A stretch of DNA of 64,000 nt from assembly GCA_001898505.1 (NCBI GenBank), contig MKTZ01000020.1:1-64000 (forward strand), in the 5' to 3' direction. The stretch comes from Sphingobacteriales bacterium 50-39 (GTDB lineage Bacteria > Bacteroidota > Bacteroidia > Chitinophagales > Chitinophagaceae). Of this stretch, positions 1 through 7,118 are shown piece by piece. Numbering within the stretch: the first letter of the stretch is position 1; every line of letters begins with the position of its first letter. The notes under the pieces are model-generated. The model saw only the letters and a list, made by a program, of their open reading frames with translations. It was not told where the DNA came from and made no database searches. Both the position numbers and the translations under genes were made by a program.

Positions 1-66
1 CCCGTATGCCCGGTGGTGTGAGAGGACGGTGAGAGAAATAATCTCTCACCTCCTACTCGATTCCGG
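1..66 (+). mobile_element. 3' end of a group II intron (domain V end and domain VI)
   Basis: The first bases read as the 3' strand of a group II intron domain V, followed by a GGTGTGAGAGG linker. Next is a stem-loop with arms GTGAGAG and CTCTCAC around AAATAAT, then CCTCCTACTCGAT, which has the form of domain VI with its branch-point A and the 3' splice end near position 64-66. I recognise this linker and tail as typical of bacterial group II introns that carry a reverse transcriptase, but this is from memory. Most of the intron and any maturase gene would lie left of the window. Whether the element is intact or a remnant cannot be told. Confidence 0.55.
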
Positions 67-158
67 GAGCGTGGAGAATTTATTCTCCTAAGCGGACGGG
101 GAGGCAAAACCGTTCCGACGGAGTCGGAACGTGGCTTCTTGGGTAAGAAGGAGGGCAA

Positions 159-193
159 ATGGGTCACCGGAGGTAATCCAGTCGTCCCGACCA
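159..193 (+). other. tRNA-Pro-like 3' end (remnant or attachment-site-like)
   Basis: ACCGG-AGGTAAT-CCAGT has the geometry of a T arm (5 bp with one mismatch, 7-base loop). It is followed directly by CGTCCCG, A and CCA, which is the acceptor 3' strand, discriminator and CCA expected for a bacterial proline tRNA starting CGGGACG. The T-loop lacks TTCGA and no convincing 5' half is present upstream, where a palindrome (111-131) and a poor anticodon-like stem around TTGGGTA lie instead. I therefore read it as a broken tRNA or the tRNA-derived end of an integrated element, not a functional tRNA. Confidence 0.35.
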
Positions 194-199
194 ATCTTG

Positions 200-222
200 A
201 AACCCGCTACCAGAGCGGGTTT
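200..222 (+). terminator. Hairpin terminator, copy 1
   Basis: A perfect 9-bp stem, AAACCCGCT / AGCGGGTTT, with loop ACCAG, is followed by a T-rich stretch. It sits directly behind the tRNA-like end. A near-identical hairpin recurs at 788-810 on the other side of the toxin-antitoxin remnant. Confidence 0.6.
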
Positions 223-239
223 CGTATTTTATCCTAAAA

Positions 240-486
240 TAGGGTTTGAGCTGACACCTTCAGTGGCAATTTAATATAAGTTCGAATCCAGGAAAGTTTA
301 TTGCTACCACAGCAACTTTAATTGAGCGTATTTATCGAAGAACCTTTATGGCTATTTCCCAAAACGAAGCTATACTAACATATTTCACGGCATCGGCATC
401 GGCGATGGTGTACTGGCTTTTAAGGAAAGTTGTTCGTCGCCATTAATGAACCAAAGAAATGTATGAGTATCCAGTAAATACTCCAT
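240..486 (-). pseudogene. Frameshifted VapC-family PIN toxin
   Basis: Directly after the antitoxin stop, and overlapping it by one base (TAATG), an ATG opens MEYLLDTHTFLWFINGDEQ..LSLKA. This is the typical VapC/PIN N-terminus with the first catalytic Asp (D6). After residue 24 the frame runs into unrelated residues and stops at 385. The missing continuation is in another frame: YVSIASFWEIAIK, the second PIN motif with its Glu, lies at about 346-385 and stops at 332. Further fragments such as GFELI (about 280-290) suggest the decayed C-terminal part. A full VapC has about 125-130 residues and four acidic residues, so no active toxin can be made from this reading. Confidence 0.8.
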
Positions 487-689
487 TACATATACTCTTT
501 AAAATCTTCGAGAGGTTCGTCAAAATCAGGAGACATTTTAATCTTGCCTTTAGCGCTGCCAAACTTAGGGACGATCTTATTTTTCTTTGAAGATGACTTC
601 TGCAGCAAGAAGTCGATAAAATCGGAGACCTCCTGCTTCAGATCAGTTGGCAGTGTTTCTAATTTTGTATATATGCTTAGGCTATTCAT
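486..689 (-). CDS. DUF2281 / VapB-like antitoxin, partner toxin broken
   Basis: This is a 67-residue protein. Its N-terminal part (IYTKLETLPTDLKQEVSDFIDFLL) and C-terminal part (DFDEPLEDFKEYM) match the DUF2281 family. These are small antitoxins usually translationally coupled to a PIN-domain VapC: the N-terminal helix region is thought to serve dimerisation or DNA binding, and the acidic tail to cover the toxin active site. The frame is intact and the TAATG coupling with vapC is preserved, but the toxin is frameshifted. The antitoxin is therefore an orphan that might survive as a repressor or as an anti-toxin against a relative elsewhere. The family assignment is from sequence resemblance only. 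Confidence 0.8.
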   Translation of the reverse strand: MNSLSIYTKLETLPTDLKQEVSDFIDFLLQKSSSKKNKIVPKFGSAKGKIKMSPDFDEPLEDFKEYM

Positions 690-745
690 AAATACTATCT
701 TTTATTGGCTTCATTACAGCGAATTACAACCAAATGCTACAATTG

Positions 746-777
746 CAAAGATAGATTCTTTTTTTAGAAGGAAGAAA
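746..777 (-). promoter_or_regulatory. Putative Bacteroidota promoter of the antitoxin gene
   Basis: On the minus strand TATCTTTG (746-753) matches the Bacteroidota -7 consensus TAnnTTTG exactly. A TTTC (774-777), one base off the -33 TTTG, lies 20 bases upstream. Transcription would start near 735-740, giving a leader of roughly 50 bases before the antitoxin ATG at 689. Confidence 0.5.
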
Positions 778-787
778 CACGTCTAAT

Positions 788-812
788 AAATCCGCTCCCA
801 GAGCGGGTTTTT
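788..812 (+). terminator. Hairpin terminator, copy 2
   Basis: AAATCCGCT / AGCGGGTTT (one G-U pair) with loop CCCAG is followed by TTT. It is almost the same hairpin as at 200-222, and the pair brackets the toxin-antitoxin remnant. The stretch from 813 to 960 shows no gene. Confidence 0.5.
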
Positions 813-960
813 TGGTTCGAACTTTTCTTGATCTTCAGCGCCTCTTTTATTAACATCTTGACGTCCAAGGCCGAAAGGTTCGAATCCATTCAAGTCTTAG
901 ACTGAGGTTTTACATCGCTGGTAATAGCTGCTAAGCGCCATAAATCTATTTTAAATAAAT

Positions 961-1728
961 TCAGTTTACATTTTCCTTTCGGTTTATACTGTCATCCCTG
1001 ACTGCCTTCTTCAATATTGCAGATGTCGAGTCTTGGGGTAGTTCTCTAATAAGCTCTTTTAGCTTCTCCATACTTTCTTTCCTGTCCTTCGCCATAGCTT
1101 TCTTGATTTCAGCATATTCCGAACTTGTCTCGCATTCGCTGTTGAAAACAAGCATAGTTGCCTTATCTTGGAGTACGGAGACCTTCGAGTACCATTTTCT
1201 GGGATTCATTCCCACCAAGTATGTATAGTAAATTATACGAATCGTGTCAGGGCGCCGATCGATCAATGTATCCCGTTCCTGGAAATAATAAGAGCGAAGC
1301 CGAAGGCGGCGGGGATACCGGAATTCCGATTGTAATAGCTGAAATCCGGTTCCTACAAAGGATCTCCCCGACTCATCAATATCCTCTATATCTTTTAATA
1401 ACAACTGGCTCGCGGGACTAAAACCATACCGCTGATTAAACTGCCAGGCGCTATTATAGAAATAGACACATAGCATAAAATAAATGCTGAAGCCAACGTT
1501 AAGGCCCGTTAGGTAAAATGATCTTATCTTCTTGGAATATTGAATGACCATGTGGAAGAACCAGCCGAGGAATAGCGAAAGGGCGGTAGCCAGGATCGGG
1601 AATATCCAGATCCGGGGATCCTTAAGAACATCGCTTAGGTAGTACCCGGAATAATAAATAACCCCGATAGCCAGTAACGCCTCCAGCACCACATATAAAA
1701 GGGTCCTAAATAATACCTTTCTTTTCAT
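961..1728 (-). CDS. Hypothetical membrane protein, three predicted transmembrane segments
   Basis: This 255-residue protein belongs to no family I recognise. Three hydrophobic stretches lie at about residues 8-31 (LLYVVLEALLAIGVIYYSGYY), 42-62 (IFPILATALSLFLGWFF) and 74-92 (GLNVGFSIYFMLCVYFYN). They are followed by a soluble C-terminal part of about 160 residues that ends in a charged, helix-prone tail (KAMAKDRKESMEKLKELIREL). The start at 1728 is an ATG followed by positively charged residues (MKRK), fitting an inner-membrane N-in protein. It stands alone between the decayed left end and the methionine aminopeptidase gene and has no obvious partner. Confidence 0.65.
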   Translation of the reverse strand: MKRKVLFRTLLYVVLEALLAIGVIYYSGYYLSDVLKDPRIWIFPILATALSLFLGWFFHMVIQYSKKIRSFYLTGLNVGFSIYFMLCVYFYNSAWQFNQRYGFSPASQLLLKDIEDIDESGRSFVGTGFQLLQSEFRYPRRLRLRSYYFQERDTLIDRRPDTIRIIYYTYLVGMNPRKWYSKVSVLQDKATMLVFNSECETSSEYAEIKKAMAKDRKESMEKLKELIRELPQDSTSAILKKAVRDDSINRKENVN

Positions 1729-1935
1729 GATTAACCTAAGAATATTGAATCAAGGAGGTCGCCTAGGAAGCATATATTAAAATACTATTTAACGTGGGTA
1801 GTCGATTTTGTGTTGGAATATAAATTATGGGTTCGTCAGACCCAAGACGCTTGAGGAACAAGCACGATCTACTGGATATAGGGGTAAACTTTTGGAAAGC
1901 TGAATCTATTTGACACATTTTAATTTACACTCCCG

Positions 1936-2700
1936 TCAATTCCAAACACCATTCATTTCTGTCAATATGATAGGTTTTCCCTCCGTAACTATAATAGTAT
2001 GTTCGTGTTGCGCCATAAATCCGCCTTTATTTCCAACCAATGTCCAACCGTCATTTAGGGTTTCGGCATAAGTTGATGTTGTTGAAATAAATGTTTCAAT
2101 GGCGACGACAGCGTTCTTCTTAAATCTCGTCAGATTAAGCCGATCCCTATAGTTTGCTATTTCTCTTGGTTCTTCGTGAAGGCCTCTTCCTATTCCATGC
2201 CCTGTTAAGTTTTTAATTACTTTATAACCATGTTTCTTAGCCTCCGTCTCAATTAAATACCCTATGTCTGAAATGCGAACACCGCCTTTTATGTTATAGA
2301 TTGCTTTTTGCAATATCTGTTTTGAAGCGTCTATGAGTTTTTGGTGCTGGTTAATGTCTTTTCCAAGCACAAATGAGTCGCCATTATCCGACCAGAAACC
2401 GTCAAGTTCGGCTGAAACATCTATATTAACCAGATCGCCTTCTTTCAGTATTTTGGTGTCGGACGGAATACCGTGACAAAATTCATTGTTTACGCTTATA
2501 CAGGTCCAACCCGGAAAACCATATGCCAGGTATGGTGCAGATCTTGCCCCGAATTCCGAAAGGATTTTTGCTCCATAGTTGTCTAATTGTTTTGTTGTCA
2601 TGCCGGGTTGAGCATAGTTTCTCATTTCTTTTAAGGTGCAGGCAACGGCTTCGCTTGCCTTTTTCATCCCGATCAGTTCAGTTTCTTTTGTTATTGACAT
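1936..2700 (-). CDS. map: Type I methionine aminopeptidase
   Basis: The enzyme removes the initiator Met from nascent proteins in the cytoplasm. The 254-residue length fits the bare catalytic type Ia fold. All five metal ligands can be placed: D94 and D105 (in NIDVSAELDGFWSD), H168 (in GHGIGRGLHEEP), E202 (AIETF) and E233 (QHEHTIIVT). There is no N-terminal zinc-finger or linker extension. It lies away from the ribosomal-protein cluster where Bacteroidota usually keep a map gene, next to a pseudogene, so it may be a second copy acquired separately. That is inference. The neighbouring glycosyltransferase pseudogene ends 12 bases upstream of its start. Confidence 0.93.
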   Translation of the reverse strand: MSITKETELIGMKKASEAVACTLKEMRNYAQPGMTTKQLDNYGAKILSEFGARSAPYLAYGFPGWTCISVNNEFCHGIPSDTKILKEGDLVNIDVSAELDGFWSDNGDSFVLGKDINQHQKLIDASKQILQKAIYNIKGGVRISDIGYLIETEAKKHGYKVIKNLTGHGIGRGLHEEPREIANYRDRLNLTRFKKNAVVAIETFISTTSTYAETLNDGWTLVGNKGGFMAQHEHTIIVTEGKPIILTEMNGVWN

Positions 2701-2712
2701 ATTCGTTATTGT

Positions 2713-3199
2713 CTACCTTATAAACTCTTCTATTAGACCAACAGCCTTTGTGACTCCTCCATAGGAGGCCAGTTTATCGCCATAAAATACAGCATTTTCC
2801 TTGTATCTGGGTTCATCGAGAAGCATTTTTGTCTTTTGCAGGACCTCTTCAGGATCAAAATATTTGCTTTCAATCCCTCCCGGACGAGGCAAAACGCAGT
2901 CGCCGGCCTCCATGATGGATCATCAGGTCGCAACGTTCCGCCATTGCCAATCCGGGAACAAATGGAACGCATTGGAAATTTTCCGGAGGCGAGGCCATAC
3001 AATGGGTGTACAGGTGGCACATTGGCAAAGCCAGCTTCCGCAATGACCATTCCCGGCGCTTTGGCTGGATGCGAGAATAGTATGGAATGCCCGCGATTTG
3101 CAAGCTCTTTGGCAATGGGTAACGACCGGGTAAGTAACCCCAAGTCATTGGTAGGCAACACCGTAAACAAGAATCGCTTTGGGGAGGGCATTTTTTCAA
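2713..3199 (-). pseudogene. Shattered MGT/UGT-family glycosyltransferase
   Basis: Three minus-strand frames carry successive pieces of one glycosyltransferase. The N-terminal piece, from about 3191, reads RFLFTVLPTNDLGLLTRSLP, IAKELANRGHSILF and AEAGF, the sugar-acceptor domain start of UGT/MGT enzymes. A middle piece in another frame (about 2880-2970) reads FVPGLAMAERCDLMIHHGG, the HGG element of the nucleotide-sugar site. The C-terminal piece in a third frame (2713-2900) reads VLPRPGGIESKYFDPEEV to GLIEEFIR. A full enzyme has about 400 residues; only about 160 codons remain, so large internal deletions and at least two frameshifts have occurred. No product is expected. Confidence 0.8.
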
Positions 3200-3262
3200 A
3201 TTTACGAATTTAAGAAGCTATCTCTCCCGTATTGTATAAATTAGTATAAAATAACCTTCTAT

Positions 3263-4147
3263 ATGAAAATAAATAAAGAAGATGTCAAACAGGAAGTATT
3301 CGACCTGTACGACGACTACGCCCACAACAGGCTCAACCGTCGCGACTTTATGGAAAAGCTCTCCATCTATGCCGTAGGTAGCCTCACCGTCCCTACCCTG
3401 TTGAGCTTCCTGATGCCCGATTATAAGAATGCCCTCCACGTGGCAGCTGACGATCCCCGCCTGAAGTCCGAATATGTCAATTACAAATCTGATAAAGGGG
3501 GTGGAACCATCAAGGCACTGCTCTCCCAGCCTGTCGATGCTAAAAAAAAGCTGGGTGGCATCGTAGTGGTCCACGAGAACCGCGGATTGAACCCCTATAT
3601 CGAGGACGTGGGTAGAAGAGCAGCGCTGGCCGGCTTTATTTCCATTGCCCCCGACGCATTGACTCCCCTGGGCGGCTATCCGGGCAACGATGATAAAGGA
3701 CGTGAAATGCAGAGCAAAAGAGACAGGAATGAAATACTGGAAGATTTCATAGCCGCCTTTGGCTACCTGAAAGCATATCCCGGCTGCAACGGCAAAGTTG
3801 GCGTGGTAGGTTTTTGTTTCGGAGGCTGGATCGCCAATATGATGGCCGTCCGCATCCCTGACCTCGCGGCTGCCGTACCATTCTACGGAACGCAGCCTTC
3901 AAAAGAGCAGGTCCCACAGATAAAAGCGCCGCTGCTCTTACATTATGCAGGGCTGGATACCCATGTCAACGAAGGATGGCCGGCGTATGAGGGGGCCTTG
4001 AAAGAAAATAAAAAAGAATATACCGCCTATATCTATCCCGGTGTAAACCACGGATTCCACAACGACACGACACCCCGTTATGACAAGGCGGCTGCAGAGC
4101 TGGCCTGGCAGCGGACCATCGATTTCTTCAAGGAAAAACTAAGTTGA
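3263..4147 (+). CDS. Dienelactone hydrolase family protein with Tat signal
   Basis: This alpha/beta-hydrolase has 294 residues. The dienelactone hydrolase triad is visible as C185 (GFCFGG), D232 (GLDTH) and H263 (GVNHGFH), with the conserved E105 (HENRG) that tunes the Cys nucleophile. The N-terminus carries a twin-arginine motif, NRRDFMEKL (residues 25-33), followed by the hydrophobic run [19 protein letters not shown], so the folded enzyme is probably exported to the periplasm. Family members hydrolyse lactones and small esters; the substrate here is unknown. It is a single gene with its own upstream AT-rich region. The start gives the Tat motif a 24-residue n-region, which is long but common in Bacteroidota members. 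Confidence 0.88.
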   Translation: MKINKEDVKQEVFDLYDDYAHNRLNRRDFMEKLSIYAVGSLTVPTLLSFLMPDYKNALHVAADDPRLKSEYVNYKSDKGGGTIKALLSQPVDAKKKLGGIVVVHENRGLNPYIEDVGRRAALAGFISIAPDALTPLGGYPGNDDKGREMQSKRDRNEILEDFIAAFGYLKAYPGCNGKVGVVGFCFGGWIANMMAVRIPDLAAAVPFYGTQPSKEQVPQIKAPLLLHYAGLDTHVNEGWPAYEGALKENKKEYTAYIYPGVNHGFHNDTTPRYDKAAAELAWQRTIDFFKEKLS

Positions 4148-4149
4148 GA

Positions 4150-4560
4150 TCAATAGTCATGGTATTTTGCGCTGACCTGGGCAAACCATTTTAAGAACAC
4201 CTGTTTCAGTTCGTCCAGCTTGTTCCGATCCGGCTTGGGTTCCGGCATGTGATGGATGAACGCATCAGTGATCCCATAATCAAAGACACCACCTTCGATC
4301 CCATCTTCTTTGAAGATCAGAAGAGGGAGCTTTAGACCAAACAAGATACCAGCTTCGAGGTGATTCCAGGGTGTTGGTAATAATATGGGCTTATCATTCG
4401 TAATGGCCTTAACCTCGGGAGTATTTCTCTTCCTTTGGCCGCTGTCGACATAGATCTGTTCAAATCCGAGAATTACACCACCTGCACAGTGCTTGGCGAT
4501 TACACTCCGTTTTTTCTCCTGTTCCGGAGAAAGAGAGGTACATATTATTCTGTCCGCAAG
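4150..4560 (-). pseudogene. 5'-truncated gene, possible TIR-like / nucleotide-binding protein
   Basis: An open minus-strand frame of 136 codons runs from an in-frame TAG at 4561 to the TGA at 4150 with no good start codon; the first usable codon is a late TTG at 4344. The readable protein includes TSLSPEQEKKRS, HCAGGVILGFEQIYV, PTPWNHLEAGILFGLKLPLL and EGGVFDYGITDAFIHHMPEP. It resembles the C-terminal part of proteins I remember as TIR-like or nucleotide-hydrolase-like Bacteroidota proteins, but I am not certain of the family. The piece starting at TSLSPEQ may be joined to the rest by an internal deletion. Its 5' end merges into the 3' end of the neighbouring ABC permease gene (overlap of 16 bases), which points to a deletion junction. 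Confidence 0.55.
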
Positions 4561-6992
4561 CTACGCACCGGATTCGACAAGGCCGCCCTGACAGCCTGAT
4601 AGCCTATTGTCACTAATGCAATCGCCAGGGCAATGCCTCCTGACAGCACAAATACCAGCCAATGAATATGGATACGGTAGGCAAAATCCTTCAGCCAGTT
4701 ATTCATCAACCACCATCCGAGGGGCCATGCAATAAAGTTGGCCATTGCTATCAGCAGGATAAAATCTTTTGTAAGCAAAAGGACAATATCCTGTGCACTG
4801 GCCCCCAATACCTTCCGTACACCTATTTCCTTGGTACGCTGGCTGACCATAAACGCGATCAGGGCCAGCAATCCGGTACAGGCAATAAAGATAGCGAGAA
4901 AAGAAAATATGCCGAAGATGACCCCAAACTGTATCTCGCTCCTGTATTGCCGGTTGAATGTCTCGTCGAGAAAAGAGAACTCAAAAGGGTTGTCCTTAAA
5001 ATTATTTGACCAGGCTGTTTGAATACGGGAGATAGTCTGATCCATCCGGGCAGTCTTTAATTTCACCAGGTAATATTCAAACTCCCGCATATCCCATCCG
5101 AATTGAAAGGCGGACGGCGTCTGTTGCTGCTGAAGGGATAATTGATGAAAGTCATTGACGACCCCTACTATAGTATAGTCCCCATCGTCTGAATGCAATT
5201 CCTTTCCCACGGCGGTCCCTGCGTCCGGGAAGCCGAGGAGTCTGACAGCAGATTCCGACAATATCACTCCCCTGCCATCCGTCTTGAACGCTGTCGAGAA
5301 GTTCCGGCCCGCCAGCAGATGAAATCCCAAGGCGGGTATATATTCCTCGTTGATGAGGGTCGTATTGATAGGAACAGCCGTTGTAGAAGTGGCATTCTTT
5401 TGTATATAATTATTAGGCCATCTGATCTCTTTACCGGGCTTTTCATCCGACATGGCCACCGCCTCAACGCCCGGGTCCGTTTTGATCGCCTCTTTGAATC
5501 GTTGTACCAGCAGATTATGTGTCCTGCGTGCCGTGTCCCAACGTCCCGGCCGGTCCAGCACCAGCAACTGGTTCACCTTTATCCCTATATTTTGATGGAG
5601 CATATAATGCACCTGCTGATAAACAATAAAAGTGCCGATGATCAAAAGGATGGAAAGGGAAAATTGAAAGACGACCAGCGACTTTCTTAAAGCCAACCCT
5701 TTCCCGGAGGCGCCAAATTTGCCCTTCAAAATAGATACGGGTTTGAAGGAAGAGAGAAAAAAAGCAGGATACAATCCGGAAAAAAAACTGCCGGCTATCA
5801 AAAAGAACAAAAAAAGAAGTCCATAAGTATTGGTCAGCAGAATAGACAAAGGCAAATGAATAGACAAGAGGTCATACAGGAAAGGGCGTACGGCATAAAC
5901 AAGTATCAGCGCAAGAAAAAAGCTTATAATATTAAGGCTGAAGGATTCAATAAGGAATTGCCGGATCAGCCGGGCCCGGTCCGACCCAAGCACTTTTCGT
6001 ATACCGATCTCCTTTGCACGGTTCACCGCGCTGACAGTAGCCAGATTGATATAATTGACCCAGGCTATCGTTATGATAAAAAATGCGATGACCATCAAAA
6101 AGCCGATGGCCTTTTCGTGCACGGTAGCTTCCGGCTCGTCCTGTCTGCCGGAGCTTAGATGTATCTTTTCCAGCGGCTGTAAAGATAATCTGTTTTCCTG
6201 GTGAAGGGCAGCCTGGCTGGGTATATGCTTTTGGATGAACAACGGAAGCTTGGCCTCCAATGATCCGGGGTCGACACCGGGTCGCAGCTGCACATAAGTA
6301 TAAAAGTCTTTTTTCTGCCAGTTGTATTCAAATCGCTCGAAGCTCCGCTTATACAAAGTCGCATAAGAAATGAGTACATTGAACTTCAGATGTGAGTTCT
6401 CCGGGATATCTTTGAAAACGCCGGTGATCCTACACAGCTCGTTATTGCGGTCATCATCTGTCATTTGGATGGACCTTCCCATGGCATCCTGAACGCCCTT
6501 TTCACCAAATAGCTTTCGTGCGATGGACTCAGAGATCACCGCGGTATAAGGTTGCGCCAGAGCCGATCGGTGATCGCCCTGTAAAAAGGGAAAGGAAAAC
6601 ATCCTTAGAAAGGACGCGTCGGCATAGAAGAACTTTGTCTCTTTGAAATCGATATTGTTATAGCTGAACACACAGTTGTTCTTATATCCCATATTGTACA
6701 GCCGGGCCTGATCCAGTATCTCGGGGAAATCCTTTTTCAAAGCAGGACCCACCGCGGCATAATTCTCCGCACTGTGAACGGTCAGCTGGTTGTTTTCCCA
6801 AAAATCCAGGTTGACCCTGTAAATAGATCGTTTCGAAGTATTAAACCCATCATAGCCTAGCTCAAAGGATACATAGCTGAGCAATAAAATGGAGCTGGCT
6901 ATCCCAATGGCAAGTCCTCCGATATTGATCGCGGCGGTGGTCTTGTTCTTCCATAGGTTCCGCCAGGCTATCTTTACATAATGGATGATCAT
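4545..6992 (-). CDS. MacB/FtsX-type ABC transporter permease
   Basis: This 815-residue permease has two tandem units. Each consists of a transmembrane helix, a periplasmic MacB_PCD-like domain and an FtsX permease domain with three helices. The first unit starts with the typical IAWRNLWKNKTTAAINIGGL. Its FtsX domain contains NRAKEIGIRKVLGS and the second unit has QRTKEIGVRKVLGAS, both hallmarks of this Bacteroidota family. Such double permeases work with a separate ABC ATPase, not present here, in exporting peptides or lipids or in stress signalling; the substrate is unknown. I start at the ATG at 6992 (MIIHYVKIAWRNL), which fits the family better than an ATG seven codons upstream. Confidence 0.88.
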   Translation of the reverse strand: MIIHYVKIAWRNLWKNKTTAAINIGGLAIGIASSILLLSYVSFELGYDGFNTSKRSIYRVNLDFWENNQLTVHSAENYAAVGPALKKDFPEILDQARLYNMGYKNNCVFSYNNIDFKETKFFYADASFLRMFSFPFLQGDHRSALAQPYTAVISESIARKLFGEKGVQDAMGRSIQMTDDDRNNELCRITGVFKDIPENSHLKFNVLISYATLYKRSFERFEYNWQKKDFYTYVQLRPGVDPGSLEAKLPLFIQKHIPSQAALHQENRLSLQPLEKIHLSSGRQDEPEATVHEKAIGFLMVIAFFIITIAWVNYINLATVSAVNRAKEIGIRKVLGSDRARLIRQFLIESFSLNIISFFLALILVYAVRPFLYDLLSIHLPLSILLTNTYGLLFLFFLIAGSFFSGLYPAFFLSSFKPVSILKGKFGASGKGLALRKSLVVFQFSLSILLIIGTFIVYQQVHYMLHQNIGIKVNQLLVLDRPGRWDTARRTHNLLVQRFKEAIKTDPGVEAVAMSDEKPGKEIRWPNNYIQKNATSTTAVPINTTLINEEYIPALGFHLLAGRNFSTAFKTDGRGVILSESAVRLLGFPDAGTAVGKELHSDDGDYTIVGVVNDFHQLSLQQQQTPSAFQFGWDMREFEYYLVKLKTARMDQTISRIQTAWSNNFKDNPFEFSFLDETFNRQYRSEIQFGVIFGIFSFLAIFIACTGLLALIAFMVSQRTKEIGVRKVLGASAQDIVLLLTKDFILLIAMANFIAWPLGWWLMNNWLKDFAYRIHIHWLVFVLSGGIALAIALVTIGYQAVRAALSNPVRSLRTE

Positions 6993-7118
6993 CAGGGATG
7001 TTTTCCCTATCACAACTAATAAGATACCAATTTCTCTACGCCTTGACTGTCAAAGTATTACACACTGCGGTCGGACGATAGCTGTCCGGTGTCGATACAG
7101 CGGCTGTCTGCTTTAGCG

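Noticed and set aside
279-290. GTTCGAATCC at 280-289 and again at about 881-890, like tRNA T-loops
   Set aside because: No acceptor, D or anticodon stems can be built around either copy; the first falls in the VapC remnant.
348-446. A 32-codon plus-strand frame starting MAISQNEAILTYF
   Set aside because: It lies antisense to the decayed VapC gene and its bases are explained by the PIN-domain fragments on the other strand.
3218-3574. A 118-codon minus-strand frame next to the dienelactone hydrolase start
   Set aside because: It runs antisense to a gene with an intact Tat signal and catalytic triad and shows no family features.
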